A stretch of DNA of 64,000 bases, taken from the NCBI GenBank assembly GCA_049516395.1, contig JBEKTD010000011.1, positions 27,573 to 91,572 on the forward strand, written 5' to 3'. The notes beneath the pieces are model-generated. The model was not told the DNA's origin. It saw nothing but the letters and a program-made list of their open reading frames with translations, and searched no databases. The position numbers were made by a program, and so were the translations under genes. This DNA comes from Fen-1362 sp049516395. Lineage in GTDB: Bacteria > Planctomycetota > Phycisphaerae > Sedimentisphaerales > Anaerobacaceae. Of the stretch, positions 17,531 through 25,746 are shown piece by piece. Within the stretch, counting starts at the first letter, position 1, and the number at the start of each line of letters is the position of its first letter.

Positions 17531-18733
17531 ATGCGATACTTATCGAAAAATGTGGCAGGACTTGTGATTTGCATTATGGCATCGAATTTGTACGCGGAGA
17601 AGTTGACTGTGGTCTGGGAAAAAGAAATCAGCGACGACAATGCTTTTAGCTACGTCGGTCATGAGGCCCTGTGCAATAATGAGGCATTACAGGTAGTTGG
17701 ATACGCGTTCGATTCAAAAACACAGTCTTCAGGAAAGTACTGGTTCTATCAGATAAATCCCAACAACGGCAACGTGCTGTCCCATGAAGATTTTCACGCT
17801 GTTTCGAGTGCAAGTCCCTCAGACCTTATTTTCGGTTCGTGGCTGACAAAGGGGCTCAAAGTTGACAAGGATAATATGTACTGTGCCGGCAAATTCGGAA
17901 CAAAGGAACATTCCTTCGCCAGGCTCGGAGCAAAAGATAAAAAATTTCTCAAAAAGCAAATACCAAGCGATCCGAATAAAAAACCGGGCGATGCATCCGA
18001 AGAGTTCGTCTTCAAAATGATTGACCTGTCGGGCAACAAGTTTCTTTTTGTGGGAAGAGACGCGAAATCGAACGGTTTTGCCGTAAAAACAGATTCAGAC
18101 GGGAACGCTCACTGGCGCAAAATATTCGATAAAGGCAAATTATCTTTTATTGTCGATGCCGTTGAAATAGAAAACAATTTAATACTGCTGGAGTGTTTTT
18201 CGGACGGCGGACCTAATAATAATATGTATGAAGGTTTTAATTGCCGCCTGATAAAATGCGATTCCCAAGGCAACATTATTACCGAGAAATCCTTTACGGG
18301 CAGCGGCGCATTTCCAAACAAATACCCGGAATTACACAAGGTCGATTCAAAGAGTTTCGTGGTCGGCTATGACAAGCAATTCAAATTGACACAGATGGAG
18401 TATTGCGCGGCTACATTTGATAATAATCTAAAGATGTTATCCGAGAAAACAATCATTAATAAGGAAATCAAAACACCTGTCTATATGCATATATTACCTG
18501 TTCCATCTGGCGGTTTTATGGCTGTTTATAACGAAACCATGGGCAAAATCACCGTCGGCAAGTATTCAGATTCCGGTGAGCTATCCGCTTCTCTTTCTTT
18601 GGATAATTATATCGTAATCGACGATTTTAGAATTGTCGGCTCCGGCAATAAGTATTTTATTATTGCCTTGTCAATGCCCACAAACAACGATTTCCGTACA
18701 AAAACAAAAATTGCTGCTTTGAGTGTTGAATAG
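17531..18733 (+). CDS. Exported protein of unknown function
   Basis: 400 residues with a signal peptide (MRYLSKNVAGLVICIMASN, cut near YA-EK at 22). The mature part has repeated short beta units such as GKYWFYQINPNNGNVLSHE, RKIFDKGKLSFIVDAVE and NCRLIKCDSQGNIITEK. Segments that read as quantity plus G-N/D-x turn resemble the strands of secreted beta-propeller proteins, although no named family is recognised. GGCAGGAG precedes the ATG. It is followed on the same strand by three small lipoprotein genes, so the four may be one unit of cell-envelope proteins. Confidence 0.65.
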   Translation: MRYLSKNVAGLVICIMASNLYAEKLTVVWEKEISDDNAFSYVGHEALCNNEALQVVGYAFDSKTQSSGKYWFYQINPNNGNVLSHEDFHAVSSASPSDLIFGSWLTKGLKVDKDNMYCAGKFGTKEHSFARLGAKDKKFLKKQIPSDPNKKPGDASEEFVFKMIDLSGNKFLFVGRDAKSNGFAVKTDSDGNAHWRKIFDKGKLSFIVDAVEIENNLILLECFSDGGPNNNMYEGFNCRLIKCDSQGNIITEKSFTGSGAFPNKYPELHKVDSKSFVVGYDKQFKLTQMEYCAATFDNNLKMLSEKTIINKEIKTPVYMHILPVPSGGFMAVYNETMGKITVGKYSDSGELSASLSLDNYIVIDDFRIVGSGNKYFIIALSMPTNNDFRTKTKIAALSVE

Positions 18734-18746
18734 AAAGGCAAAGTTT

Positions 18747-19187
18747 ATGCGCAAATATTACCCGGGAGTGTTATATTCATTACTGTTTTTAGGACTGCTA
18801 TGTACGAGTGGATGTTATGTGGCTGGTATAACTTGGGGAAGAAGTCTCCCGCCCAAAAATATAGTTTGCGGTGTATCCTGGGAAACTACAATTGACATTG
18901 TTATTAACCCGCCTCAACTCATCGGTAATCATCCCGAAAGATGCAAGGATGTTACAATTCATATTTGCAATTCCGCAGACAGTAACTTTATCGCTGTGCC
19001 TATGGTCTTGGAAAATGCGAATCTAAATCGTGGCGAATTGCATTGGAAGGCCGACATGAAACCAATCCTTTGTGACTCTGGTGTCGAGTATGTGGAATAT
19101 TATATAGAATATACAATCCGCGAATTTGGTCATTATAACAAGTATTACAGAACAGATTATTATAAGGTCCCTGTTAGCAAAAAATAA
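18747..19187 (+). CDS. Small lipoprotein, paralogue of the next gene
   Basis: 146 residues. The ATG at 18747 is preferred over an upstream in-frame start because GAAAGG precedes it and the protein then opens with a type II signal peptide ending in the lipobox L-C-T-S-G-C. The mature part shares blocks with the next product: RCKDVTIHI, AVPMV, KADMKPI and YVEYYI, with matching cysteines. The family is unknown. The two genes are 31 bp apart and arose by tandem duplication. Confidence 0.65.
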   Translation: MRKYYPGVLYSLLFLGLLCTSGCYVAGITWGRSLPPKNIVCGVSWETTIDIVINPPQLIGNHPERCKDVTIHICNSADSNFIAVPMVLENANLNRGELHWKADMKPILCDSGVEYVEYYIEYTIREFGHYNKYYRTDYYKVPVSKK

Positions 19188-19218
19188 TTTTTTCGTCCAA
19201 TACCGGCAGGATATAAAA

Positions 19219-19644
19219 ATGAAAAGAACAATACTATTCATCATATTATTTTTCTTACTGTCTTGTATTAGTGGATGTGGACTGGGAGCCAGCTTGAACG
19301 TAGATCATAATCCCCCCAAAAAAATTGCTTGCGATAACCCCTGGGTAATAGAAATAGACATTTGTATCATTCCATACGAAACACTTGGCAGCCATATTGA
19401 CAGATGCAAGGATGTTACAATTCATATTCGCGATTCTTCAAATAACAGCTACACTGCTGTGCCTATGATTGTGGAAAAAATTAATCGCAACTTAGGCAGG
19501 ATGGATTTGAAAGCAGATATGAAACCAATTCCTTGCGACTCCAATATAGGGTATGTGGAATACTATATAGATTATATGTTCGGCCGTAAGGGTTATAAGT
19601 ATTATAGAACAGACATATATAGAGTTAATGTCAGCAACAAATAA
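19219..19644 (+). CDS. Small lipoprotein, paralogue of the preceding gene
   Basis: 141 residues from the ATG at 19219, chosen because the type II signal peptide begins there (MKRTILFIILFFLL, lipobox S-C-I-S-G-C). It shares the RCKDVTIHI, AVPM, KADMKPI and YVEYYI blocks with the product of 18747-19187, and the cysteines at both ends of the conserved region (C-D/G...W; PIPCDS) are kept. Sequence between the blocks has drifted, so the duplication is not very recent. Function is unknown; a periplasmic or outer-membrane binding protein is possible. Confidence 0.65.
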   Translation: MKRTILFIILFFLLSCISGCGLGASLNVDHNPPKKIACDNPWVIEIDICIIPYETLGSHIDRCKDVTIHIRDSSNNSYTAVPMIVEKINRNLGRMDLKADMKPIPCDSNIGYVEYYIDYMFGRKGYKYYRTDIYRVNVSNK

Positions 19645-19670
19645 TTTACCGATACAGGAGATTGATTCAA

Positions 19671-20141
19671 ATGAGAAGAACAGTATTATTCTGTTTTGTT
19701 GTCGCGTGTATTTTATGCGGATGCAATGATGAAAAGGAATATGTTAAAACGCACGGAATGGGAGTTGGTTATGTAGCGGGGCCATTTTTCCATTATGGTC
19801 AAACCAAGTTGTCCGAAACTCGTCATTTTAACCTCGGCGATATTCCGCGCGAAGGGCACACAATAATAGCTTCTATTTCTTTTACCAATAGCGGCTGGAA
19901 AACACCGTTGATTATTGAAAAAGTCGATTGTAACTGCCCCTGCTTCGCTGGTTGGGATGGTGATGACGAGCTTGTCCAGCAACAAAAAGGCGAGATTGCT
20001 GTTTACTTCGATAAAGATAAAATCGAATCCGGCCCGACATCTATCCCTGTGATTATCAAAACCAATGACCCTTCCAATAGCAAAGTTAAAATATTTTTCG
20101 ACTTCAACGTTGTCCAAAGCCGGGAAGAAAAAGCACCTTAA
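19671..20141 (+). CDS. DUF1573-containing lipoprotein
   Basis: 156 residues with a lipobox (A-C-I-L-C-G-C). The mature region matches the DUF1573 Ig-like pattern: FNLGDIPREGHTIIASISFTN, then the cysteine pair VDCNCPC, and closing IPVIIKTNDPSNSKVKIFF. Such domains are common on exported proteins of Bacteroidota and Planctomycetota; their function is unknown. The start at 19671 follows ACAGGAG. It lies 26 bp after the paralogous lipoprotein pair and is probably co-transcribed. Confidence 0.75.
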   Translation: MRRTVLFCFVVACILCGCNDEKEYVKTHGMGVGYVAGPFFHYGQTKLSETRHFNLGDIPREGHTIIASISFTNSGWKTPLIIEKVDCNCPCFAGWDGDDELVQQQKGEIAVYFDKDKIESGPTSIPVIIKTNDPSNSKVKIFFDFNVVQSREEKAP

Positions 20142-20221
20142 AAACATTGCCAGTTTTTAACGAGACCGGCTATAATTACACCACAGGAAGAAAAACTGAC
20201 GATAATCCTTAATTTGGGTGA

Positions 20222-20563
20222 ATGACTATGATATCGAGAAATTCCTTTAATCCGGATGACCAGGAAAATTCGGGACTGCCGGGACAAAGAACGCAGGAAG
20301 AAATAGACGAGCAAATCGGCGAACTGTTCGACAAAATCTGGTATAACCGCCACCAGGACCTCAAACAAGCAATCGAAGACGGCGAAGAAGAGTGCGACCC
20401 GCAAATCTGGAAAGACGCCGAAATCAACGCCAGCAAAATCGAGGCAAAATACGGCATCGAAAACCTCGGCCCTTACGATGACTTCGAATGGGGAATGCTC
20501 AACGGCAAACTATCCGCCCTTCGCTGGCTCGTCGGCTTCGAATGGGATATGCTCGACACCTAA
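20222..20563 (+). CDS. Small acidic protein of unknown function
   Basis: 113 residues, strongly acidic and helical, without signal peptide or membrane segment. Visible features are a run of Glu/Asp-rich helices (TQEEIDEQIGELFDKIW; AIEDGEEECDPQIW) and a C-terminal part rich in Trp and Gly (FEWGMLNGKLSALRWLVGFEWDML). No family is recognised. GGGTG lies before the ATG. An 80-bp gap separates it from the lipoprotein genes; it is convergent with the anti-sigma gene on its right. Confidence 0.55.
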   Translation: MTMISRNSFNPDDQENSGLPGQRTQEEIDEQIGELFDKIWYNRHQDLKQAIEDGEEECDPQIWKDAEINASKIEAKYGIENLGPYDDFEWGMLNGKLSALRWLVGFEWDMLDT

Positions 20564-20652
20564 TCATTTCGCCCCTCATCGCGCAGCGATTCCGGAATTT
20601 TTGTCCGCCGTAGGCGGATTGTATTTTTGCGATTTGATTTTTGAATTGAAAA

Positions 20653-21669
20653 TTACGGGGCTAAGAACACGTCTGCTTCTGATGTCGGCACTTCGATACC
20701 ATGATAGGTTTGCTTGCCTTGAATTGTGTAGATATCATCCAGTGATGCGTCAACTGTGCGGCCCTTTACGAACACAACCGAGCCGTCGCAGAACAGGACA
20801 TTTTGACCTCTGCCCCCGTGGTTGGGGCTGTTTTTCTTCATTAGGGCGTCGCTGAGATTGACATTCAATTCTTTTTCAGCCACTGATACATTCGGGAATA
20901 TGGGGCTCATATCACCAATTATTACCTGCCTGCCCATTTTTTCCAGTCCCCCATTCGGACAGCCGATGCGGAAACTATATGTAACTAAATATCGTTTGGG
21001 GAAATCGTTATATTCTTTGGCGTTGCAATTGAAACTACAGGAAGGTTTGGTGGCAGGGCACATAAAAGCGTCCGGCTTAACGTATTCGTTCCTTACCAAT
21101 ACCCACATCTTGCGCGTATTTGACACATTTTCAGGTCCCTGATAACCAACTTTCCACCAAGGATCTCCCGATGCTGATGCCAAGGTAGGCATCTGGCCAT
21201 TGTTGTCATTTCTGTAATTGCTCAGGCCATTAAATAAACCAGCCATTTGAGAGCCGCACTTGGTCTGCCAGGACATCTGGCGGGCGTAGTTTGTGGCCAT
21301 CTTGCCACCCGTGATAAGGGCAGAACCCACAATAACAAAGACCGCCGCCGTAGCCAGCCGGCCAAAAATATCATACCAGAAACCAGTTTTCCGCTTCTGT
21401 TCGGCCTTAAGAAGTTCATTAAGCCCCGCCTGGCTGGTCCGCAGCGTTTGTTTGATACGCCAAATCGTTCCCTCCGCCAGTTCTGCAGGACAATCCGGGG
21501 GGGTGATGCTTTCAAGGGGTGATAATGACGCTTTGATTGAATTGACGAATTTCGCTGCCTGTTCGTTTGAGAATACCAATTCCTGTGCCTGTGCTGATTC
21601 CGCTTCTGATGTAATCCCTAAGCAATAATCGAAAAGAAGCTCTTTTTGCTGATTATTTAGTGATATCAT
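20653..21669 (-). CDS. Membrane anti-sigma-like protein with H-x-DG prepilin-type C-terminal domain
   Basis: 338 residues. The N-terminal 110 residues have the layout of a planctomycete anti-sigma protein (LLFDYCLGITSEAESAQAQELV, then helices). One membrane helix is at about 113-135 (ATAAVFVIVGSALITGG). The outer part resembles the DUF1559/H-x9-DG-type prepilin domain: NSPNHGGRGQNVLFCDGSVVFVKG, with paired cysteines earlier (FMCPATKPSCSFNC). The start codon overlaps the end of the ECF sigma gene by 4 bp, so the two are translationally coupled and this is the probable cognate regulator. What it senses is unknown. Confidence 0.72.
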   Translation of the reverse strand: MISLNNQQKELLFDYCLGITSEAESAQAQELVFSNEQAAKFVNSIKASLSPLESITPPDCPAELAEGTIWRIKQTLRTSQAGLNELLKAEQKRKTGFWYDIFGRLATAAVFVIVGSALITGGKMATNYARQMSWQTKCGSQMAGLFNGLSNYRNDNNGQMPTLASASGDPWWKVGYQGPENVSNTRKMWVLVRNEYVKPDAFMCPATKPSCSFNCNAKEYNDFPKRYLVTYSFRIGCPNGGLEKMGRQVIIGDMSPIFPNVSVAEKELNVNLSDALMKKNSPNHGGRGQNVLFCDGSVVFVKGRTVDASLDDIYTIQGKQTYHGIEVPTSEADVFLAP

Positions 21670-22277
21670 TGCGCCTTTTTGCTCCTAACGGCTGCCTTCC
21701 AGTCCTTGGCAAACCGGCCCACCGCCGTATGCAACCGGCTTTTAACCGTGCCAATAGGAATACGCAGGACGTCGCTCATTTGTTTGTAAGAAAAATGGTT
21801 AAAATACGCCATAACCAAAATTTCTCGCAGATTATCCGGTATATTCGATATAACCCCTCTTACATTGGCCGCTATTTCGCCCTTTTCGAGGTCGTCGTAA
21901 GGTCTTTCTTCCTCAGAACTTAAGACATTGAGCATATCATCAAACGACATTTCGTCGGAATCGCTCATCGTGCCGATAGAAACAGTGGCATTTCTTTGCA
22001 TTTTTCTAAGGGCATCCTTGGCCTTATTCGCGGCTATGGTGTATAACCAGGGGCGAAGAGGTCTGCTTCGGTCAAAACTTTCCCTGCTGGTGAACAGTTG
22101 CAGGAAGGTCTCCTGGAAAACGTCTTCTATAGCATCGGCCCGGTTCAAAAAGTTGTGTAAAAAGGCGTACAGACCGTTTTTGTAACGCTCGACGATTTCA
22201 CGAAACGCACCTTCTTCGCCGACCGCGGAGCGGTCCAACAACTCACCATCACTCAGTTTCGTGAAATCGGTTGCCAT
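21666..22277 (-). CDS. ECF-type RNA polymerase sigma factor
   Basis: 203 residues with region 2 (about 20-90; AFREIVERYKNGLYAFL...AIEDVFQETFLQLF...PWLYTIAANKAKDALRK) and region 4 (about 135-190; NIPDNLREILVMAYFNHFSYKQMSDVLRIPIGTVKSRLHTA). No regions 1 or 3 are present, as usual in ECF factors. The ATG at 22277 with GAGAT ahead is preferred to an in-frame TTG nine codons upstream. It overlaps the anti-sigma-like gene by 4 bp. Targets are not visible; the nearby secreted proteins are candidates. Confidence 0.88.
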   Translation of the reverse strand: MATDFTKLSDGELLDRSAVGEEGAFREIVERYKNGLYAFLHNFLNRADAIEDVFQETFLQLFTSRESFDRSRPLRPWLYTIAANKAKDALRKMQRNATVSIGTMSDSDEMSFDDMLNVLSSEEERPYDDLEKGEIAANVRGVISNIPDNLREILVMAYFNHFSYKQMSDVLRIPIGTVKSRLHTAVGRFAKDWKAAVRSKKAQ

Positions 22278-22304
22278 AATATCTCTATATGTCTGTTTAG
22301 ACAA

Positions 22305-22599
22305 TCAATGATAAACCAGCCTACGACTAATAAACCACGCCTGAGGCGGGTAAAGTTTGACATTATAACATTTTGCGGGCAGGTTGAAATCTTTTATCCG
22401 CCAAATTTAGCTTTTTCCAACACAAGGATGATGAGGTAAAGGGGACCAACCGATTGCGGTTTTTGCGTTTTCCCGTGTCAAGCTTTTGTTTTTGCGCCGG
22501 TATCACAAAAAAATATATTTTTTTTGTAACAGGTTAACAGCCGATAGAGTATAATATGCAAACTACCCGTTGATTATCACCCGTTGAAAAACCCTAGAA
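22305..22599. other. Intergenic region with a divergent control area
   Basis: Contains no gene. An A/T-rich palindrome (ACAAAAAAATATA facing TTTTTTTTGT, about 22504-22527) is followed by TTAACA and a perfect TATAAT at 22550-22555, a plausible -10 box for the rightward gene. The left half should hold the promoter of the ECF sigma gene, but none is clear. Confidence 0.45.
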
Positions 22600-22613
22600 A
22601 TGAAGAGTGATAT

Positions 22614-23735
22614 ATTACGATTTTTGAAAAAATACCAACACTGTCGATAGGCGGCATCAAAGCCAGGATTCCGATTATCCAGGGAGGAATGGGGGTAGGC
22701 ATTTCTTTGTACGGGTTGGCTTCTGCGGTCGCAACAGCAGGCGCAATCGGTGTAATCGCAACAGCCGGAATCGGGCAATTCGAGAGCGACGTGAACACCA
22801 ACTACAAAGAAGCAAACAAAAGAGCGCTGTCCAAGGAAATAAGAAAAGCAAGGGCAAACACCGATGGAATCATAGGTGTCAATATAATGGTGGCTCTTTC
22901 GGATTTTGACGAAATGGCGCAGTGCGCAGTAGATGAGCACGTCGATATCCTCTTTATGGGAGCGGGTCTTCCGGTAAAGCTTCCACATACACTGCCGCTG
23001 GACGCACTGGGTAGTTTGCATACCAAATTTGTCCCTATCGTTTCATCAGGCAGGGCTGCGGACCTGATTTTTAAGACATGGGCGAAACATTTTTCTCATG
23101 TGCCGGACGGCGTTGTGGTCGAAGGCCCAATGGCAGGCGGACACCTGGGCTTCAAAAAAGAACAGATTAACGCCCCTGATTATGCGCTGGAAAAGATACT
23201 GCCCGACGTCATAAGTGCGATAAAACCCTATGAGCAGCAGTTCAGCAAACACATACCTGTAATTGCCGGCGGCGGAATATACACCGGCGAAGATATCTAC
23301 AAATTTATGCAGATGGGCGCAAGTGGCGTGCAAATGGCGACAAGGTTCGTCGCTACACACGAATGCGATGCTTCCGACGAATTTAAACAGGCCTACCTTA
23401 AATGCGAAAAAGACGACATCCTTATTATTGACAGCCCCGTGGGACTACCGGGAAGAGCCATTCGTTGTGATTTTCTTGACCGGGTCGCGGCTGGTAGCAA
23501 GGAAAAGTTCCAATGCCCATGGAAGTGCCTGCGAACCTGCGATTTCAAAAATGTGCCTTATTGCATCGCTTTGGCGCTGACCAACGCTAAGAAAGGTAAC
23601 CTGGAACACGGTTTTGCCTTTGCGGGCGCGAATGTCTATAAAGTCAACAAACTCGTCTCCGTAAAAGAGCTTATCGACGAGTTAATGGAAGGTTATTTGC
23701 TTGCCGTTCGCCAGACGGCCGTCGCAAATACGTAA
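22614..23735 (+). CDS. Nitronate monooxygenase / 2-nitropropane dioxygenase-family FMN enzyme; start uncertain
   Basis: An FMN-binding TIM-barrel oxidoreductase. Conserved parts are PIIQGGMGVGISLYGLASAVA, GVNIMVALSDF, VVEGPMAGGHLGFKK, VIAGGGIYTGEDIYKFMQMGASGVQMATRF and the late SPVGLPGRAIR. The conserved domain begins well before the first ATG in frame (22689), at about 22641. Back to the in-frame stop at 22608-22610 there is no ATG, GTG or TTG; an ATT at 22614 with AAGAG 6 bp upstream is the best placed. An ATG at 22600 in the neighbouring frame would join this frame if the A6 run at 22627-22632 had one more A. The enzyme call is firm, the start is not. Confidence 0.8.
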   Translation: MTIFEKIPTLSIGGIKARIPIIQGGMGVGISLYGLASAVATAGAIGVIATAGIGQFESDVNTNYKEANKRALSKEIRKARANTDGIIGVNIMVALSDFDEMAQCAVDEHVDILFMGAGLPVKLPHTLPLDALGSLHTKFVPIVSSGRAADLIFKTWAKHFSHVPDGVVVEGPMAGGHLGFKKEQINAPDYALEKILPDVISAIKPYEQQFSKHIPVIAGGGIYTGEDIYKFMQMGASGVQMATRFVATHECDASDEFKQAYLKCEKDDILIIDSPVGLPGRAIRCDFLDRVAAGSKEKFQCPWKCLRTCDFKNVPYCIALALTNAKKGNLEHGFAFAGANVYKVNKLVSVKELIDELMEGYLLAVRQTAVANT

Positions 23736-23907
23736 CCTCGATTTCACCTCGTCGTCACCTGGCATCGTAATATCCCTTACCTTTTTTATATCCTCGGCCT
23801 TATCCCCCCTGCCAAACATCGTCATCGCGTAGGGTGAATCGGCTTGCAAAAAAACCGATTGGGCCGGATAATAGGTGAAAAAGCGGTCTTTGGAAGGTGC
23901 ATCAATT

Positions 23908-25083
23908 ATGAAAATTGCGTATTTCGATTGTTTCTCCGGAGCGGCGGGCGATATGATAGCCGGGGCAATGCTCGATGCCGGTCTGGATTTTGAATTCCTC
24001 AAATCACAAATAGCGACCCTCGGCCTGAAAAACCTTGATATCACAGTCAGCGAAACCAGACGCGCCGGATTGCGAGCAAAGCATTTCGTGCCGCTTATAA
24101 AAGAAGAGCATCATCACAGGCACCTTGGCGATATAAAGAAAATCATCAATGACAGTAAAATTGGTGAAAAACCGAAACAGACAGCCATCGCCATATTTGA
24201 CCGGCTGGCACAGGCCGAGGCAACAGTCCACGGAAAAGACCCCGACGATATTCACTTTCACGAGGTTGGAGCAATGGATTCGATTGTGGATATCGTATCG
24301 GCGGCGGTTGGATTTGACGCCTTGGGAATAGAAAAGGTTTATTGCTCGACGCTGGCAGTCGGCGGCGGACAGGTCAAAGCAGCCCACGGTGTAATGCCGG
24401 TGCCTGCGCCGGCGACAGCAGAATTATTAAAAGGAATTCCCACTGTTGGCGGGCCAATTGATAAGGAACTGCTCACCCCAACCGGCGCAGCGATACTGAC
24501 GACGGTCGCTGAAAGTTTTGGCCCGATACCACCTATGACAATTGAGGCGACTGGTTATGGAGCGGGAACTTTGGACAGCGAGCACGTTCCAAACGTCGTC
24601 CGCCTGATTTTAGGCAGGTCGGCGGAGGAATCGTCGGCAACAACAGACAGGGTTTGTCTGCTCGAGACAAATATCGACGACTCAACCGGCGAGATAATCG
24701 CCAACGCGATGGACAAACTGCTCTCCACGGGAGCGCTGGACGTTTTCGCAACACCGATTATTATGAAGCAGACTCGCCCCGCCGTAAAACTGACCGTCAT
24801 CTGCCAAACAGCCGACATAGCTAAAATGGAAGAAATAATCTTCCAAAGCGGGATTACATTCGGCGTCCGCAGGCAAATCGTCGAGCGAAACAAGCTGGCG
24901 AGAGAGTTTGTAACGGTGACAACGCGGTTCGGGAATATAAAAATCAAGGTCGGGAGGTGGGCCGACAAGGTCGTAAATGCCAAGCCGGAATTTGCGGATT
25001 GTGCCAAGGCCGCACAGGAGCATAACACCAGCGTCAAAGAGGTTATGCAGGCGGCAATCGCGGAATTTAAAAAAGCCAGATAG
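23908..25083 (+). CDS. larC: Nickel insertion protein LarC (pyridinium-3,5-bisthiocarboxylate mononucleotide nickel chelatase)
   Basis: 391 residues. LarC loads nickel into the pincer cofactor of lactate racemase-type enzymes, using CTP. The start at 23908 follows GGAAGG and gives the usual opening KIAYFDCFSGAAGDM. Other family marks are the His-rich EEHHHRHL near 70, HFHEVGAMDSIVDIVSA, GVMPVPAPATAELL and the C-terminal LETNIDDSTGEI...VFATPIIMKQTRP. It is a single uninterrupted frame, unlike the split larC1/larC2 of lactobacilli. No larB, larE or larA gene is near, so the cofactor's user lies elsewhere. Confidence 0.92.
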   Translation: MKIAYFDCFSGAAGDMIAGAMLDAGLDFEFLKSQIATLGLKNLDITVSETRRAGLRAKHFVPLIKEEHHHRHLGDIKKIINDSKIGEKPKQTAIAIFDRLAQAEATVHGKDPDDIHFHEVGAMDSIVDIVSAAVGFDALGIEKVYCSTLAVGGGQVKAAHGVMPVPAPATAELLKGIPTVGGPIDKELLTPTGAAILTTVAESFGPIPPMTIEATGYGAGTLDSEHVPNVVRLILGRSAEESSATTDRVCLLETNIDDSTGEIIANAMDKLLSTGALDVFATPIIMKQTRPAVKLTVICQTADIAKMEEIIFQSGITFGVRRQIVERNKLAREFVTVTTRFGNIKIKVGRWADKVVNAKPEFADCAKAAQEHNTSVKEVMQAAIAEFKKAR

Positions 25084-25134
25084 TTGCTCTAACACACGGC
25101 AAAATATATACCATTTAACAGAAGGATATTTAAT

Positions 25135-25647
25135 ATGACAAAAGGAAAATCTTGCCTGCTTTTGACTTTAGTGATTGTATTGTCGCTGGCGATGGCGGCA
25201 ATCGCAGCCGAACCTAATAATATTGATAATATACTTAAGGAAAACGGTTTCGACTGGCTCATCGGCAAATGGGCGGCGATAAGCGACGCCAACCAAAAAA
25301 TCGAAGCAGAGTTCGAGCTGGAAACCGATGGTTACGCCATTTCAATCGAGGCCAAGGCAGGAAACAATGAGCATGTCGGCCTTGTCTATTACTCACCGGC
25401 TAAAAATATAATTCTTTACACAGGCGTCGATAACACGGGCAGGGTCTTTGCGGGCCCATGGGAAATTAAAAGCGATAAGCTCGTAATAAATCTTGAACAA
25501 ACCAAACCCGATGGCTCAGTCACAAATTTCTTGAGGTATCTCTCAAAGGTCGATGCCGAGACGATGAAATCGGTTACATATAGCGTTGTCGATGGCAAAC
25601 GCTCCGAAGAGCCAATCGGCACACTCGTATTCAAACGAGAAAAATAA
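25135..25647 (+). CDS. Small exported protein, probable lipocalin/DUF1579-like fold
   Basis: 170 residues with a signal peptide (hydrophobic 8-24, cut near IAA-EP). The mature protein begins with helix then FDWLIGKWAAISDANQKIEAEFELETDGYAISIE, reading as a beta-barrel of the kind in DUF1579-like or calycin proteins. AGAAGG precedes the ATG. It lies 51 bp after larC and 99 bp before the msr gene. The fold assignment is inference from the G-x-W opening and strand pattern. Confidence 0.6.
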   Translation: MTKGKSCLLLTLVIVLSLAMAAIAAEPNNIDNILKENGFDWLIGKWAAISDANQKIEAEFELETDGYAISIEAKAGNNEHVGLVYYSPAKNIILYTGVDNTGRVFAGPWEIKSDKLVINLEQTKPDGSVTNFLRYLSKVDAETMKSVTYSVVDGKRSEEPIGTLVFKREK

Positions 25648-25746
25648 AACGATTGTTGCTATCATTTTATCAACCTCAAATTCTCCCCCGAACGGCTGAT
25701 TGCATACTCGCGTATTAAAGAGTAGAAGCTATATGAGGGCATAAAA

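Noticed and set aside
22621..22640. Programmed -1 frameshift at the A6 run before the nitronate monooxygenase
   Set aside because: The codon phase does not give a classic X-XXY-YYZ slippery heptamer and no stimulatory stem was seen; a sequence error or non-ATG start is simpler.
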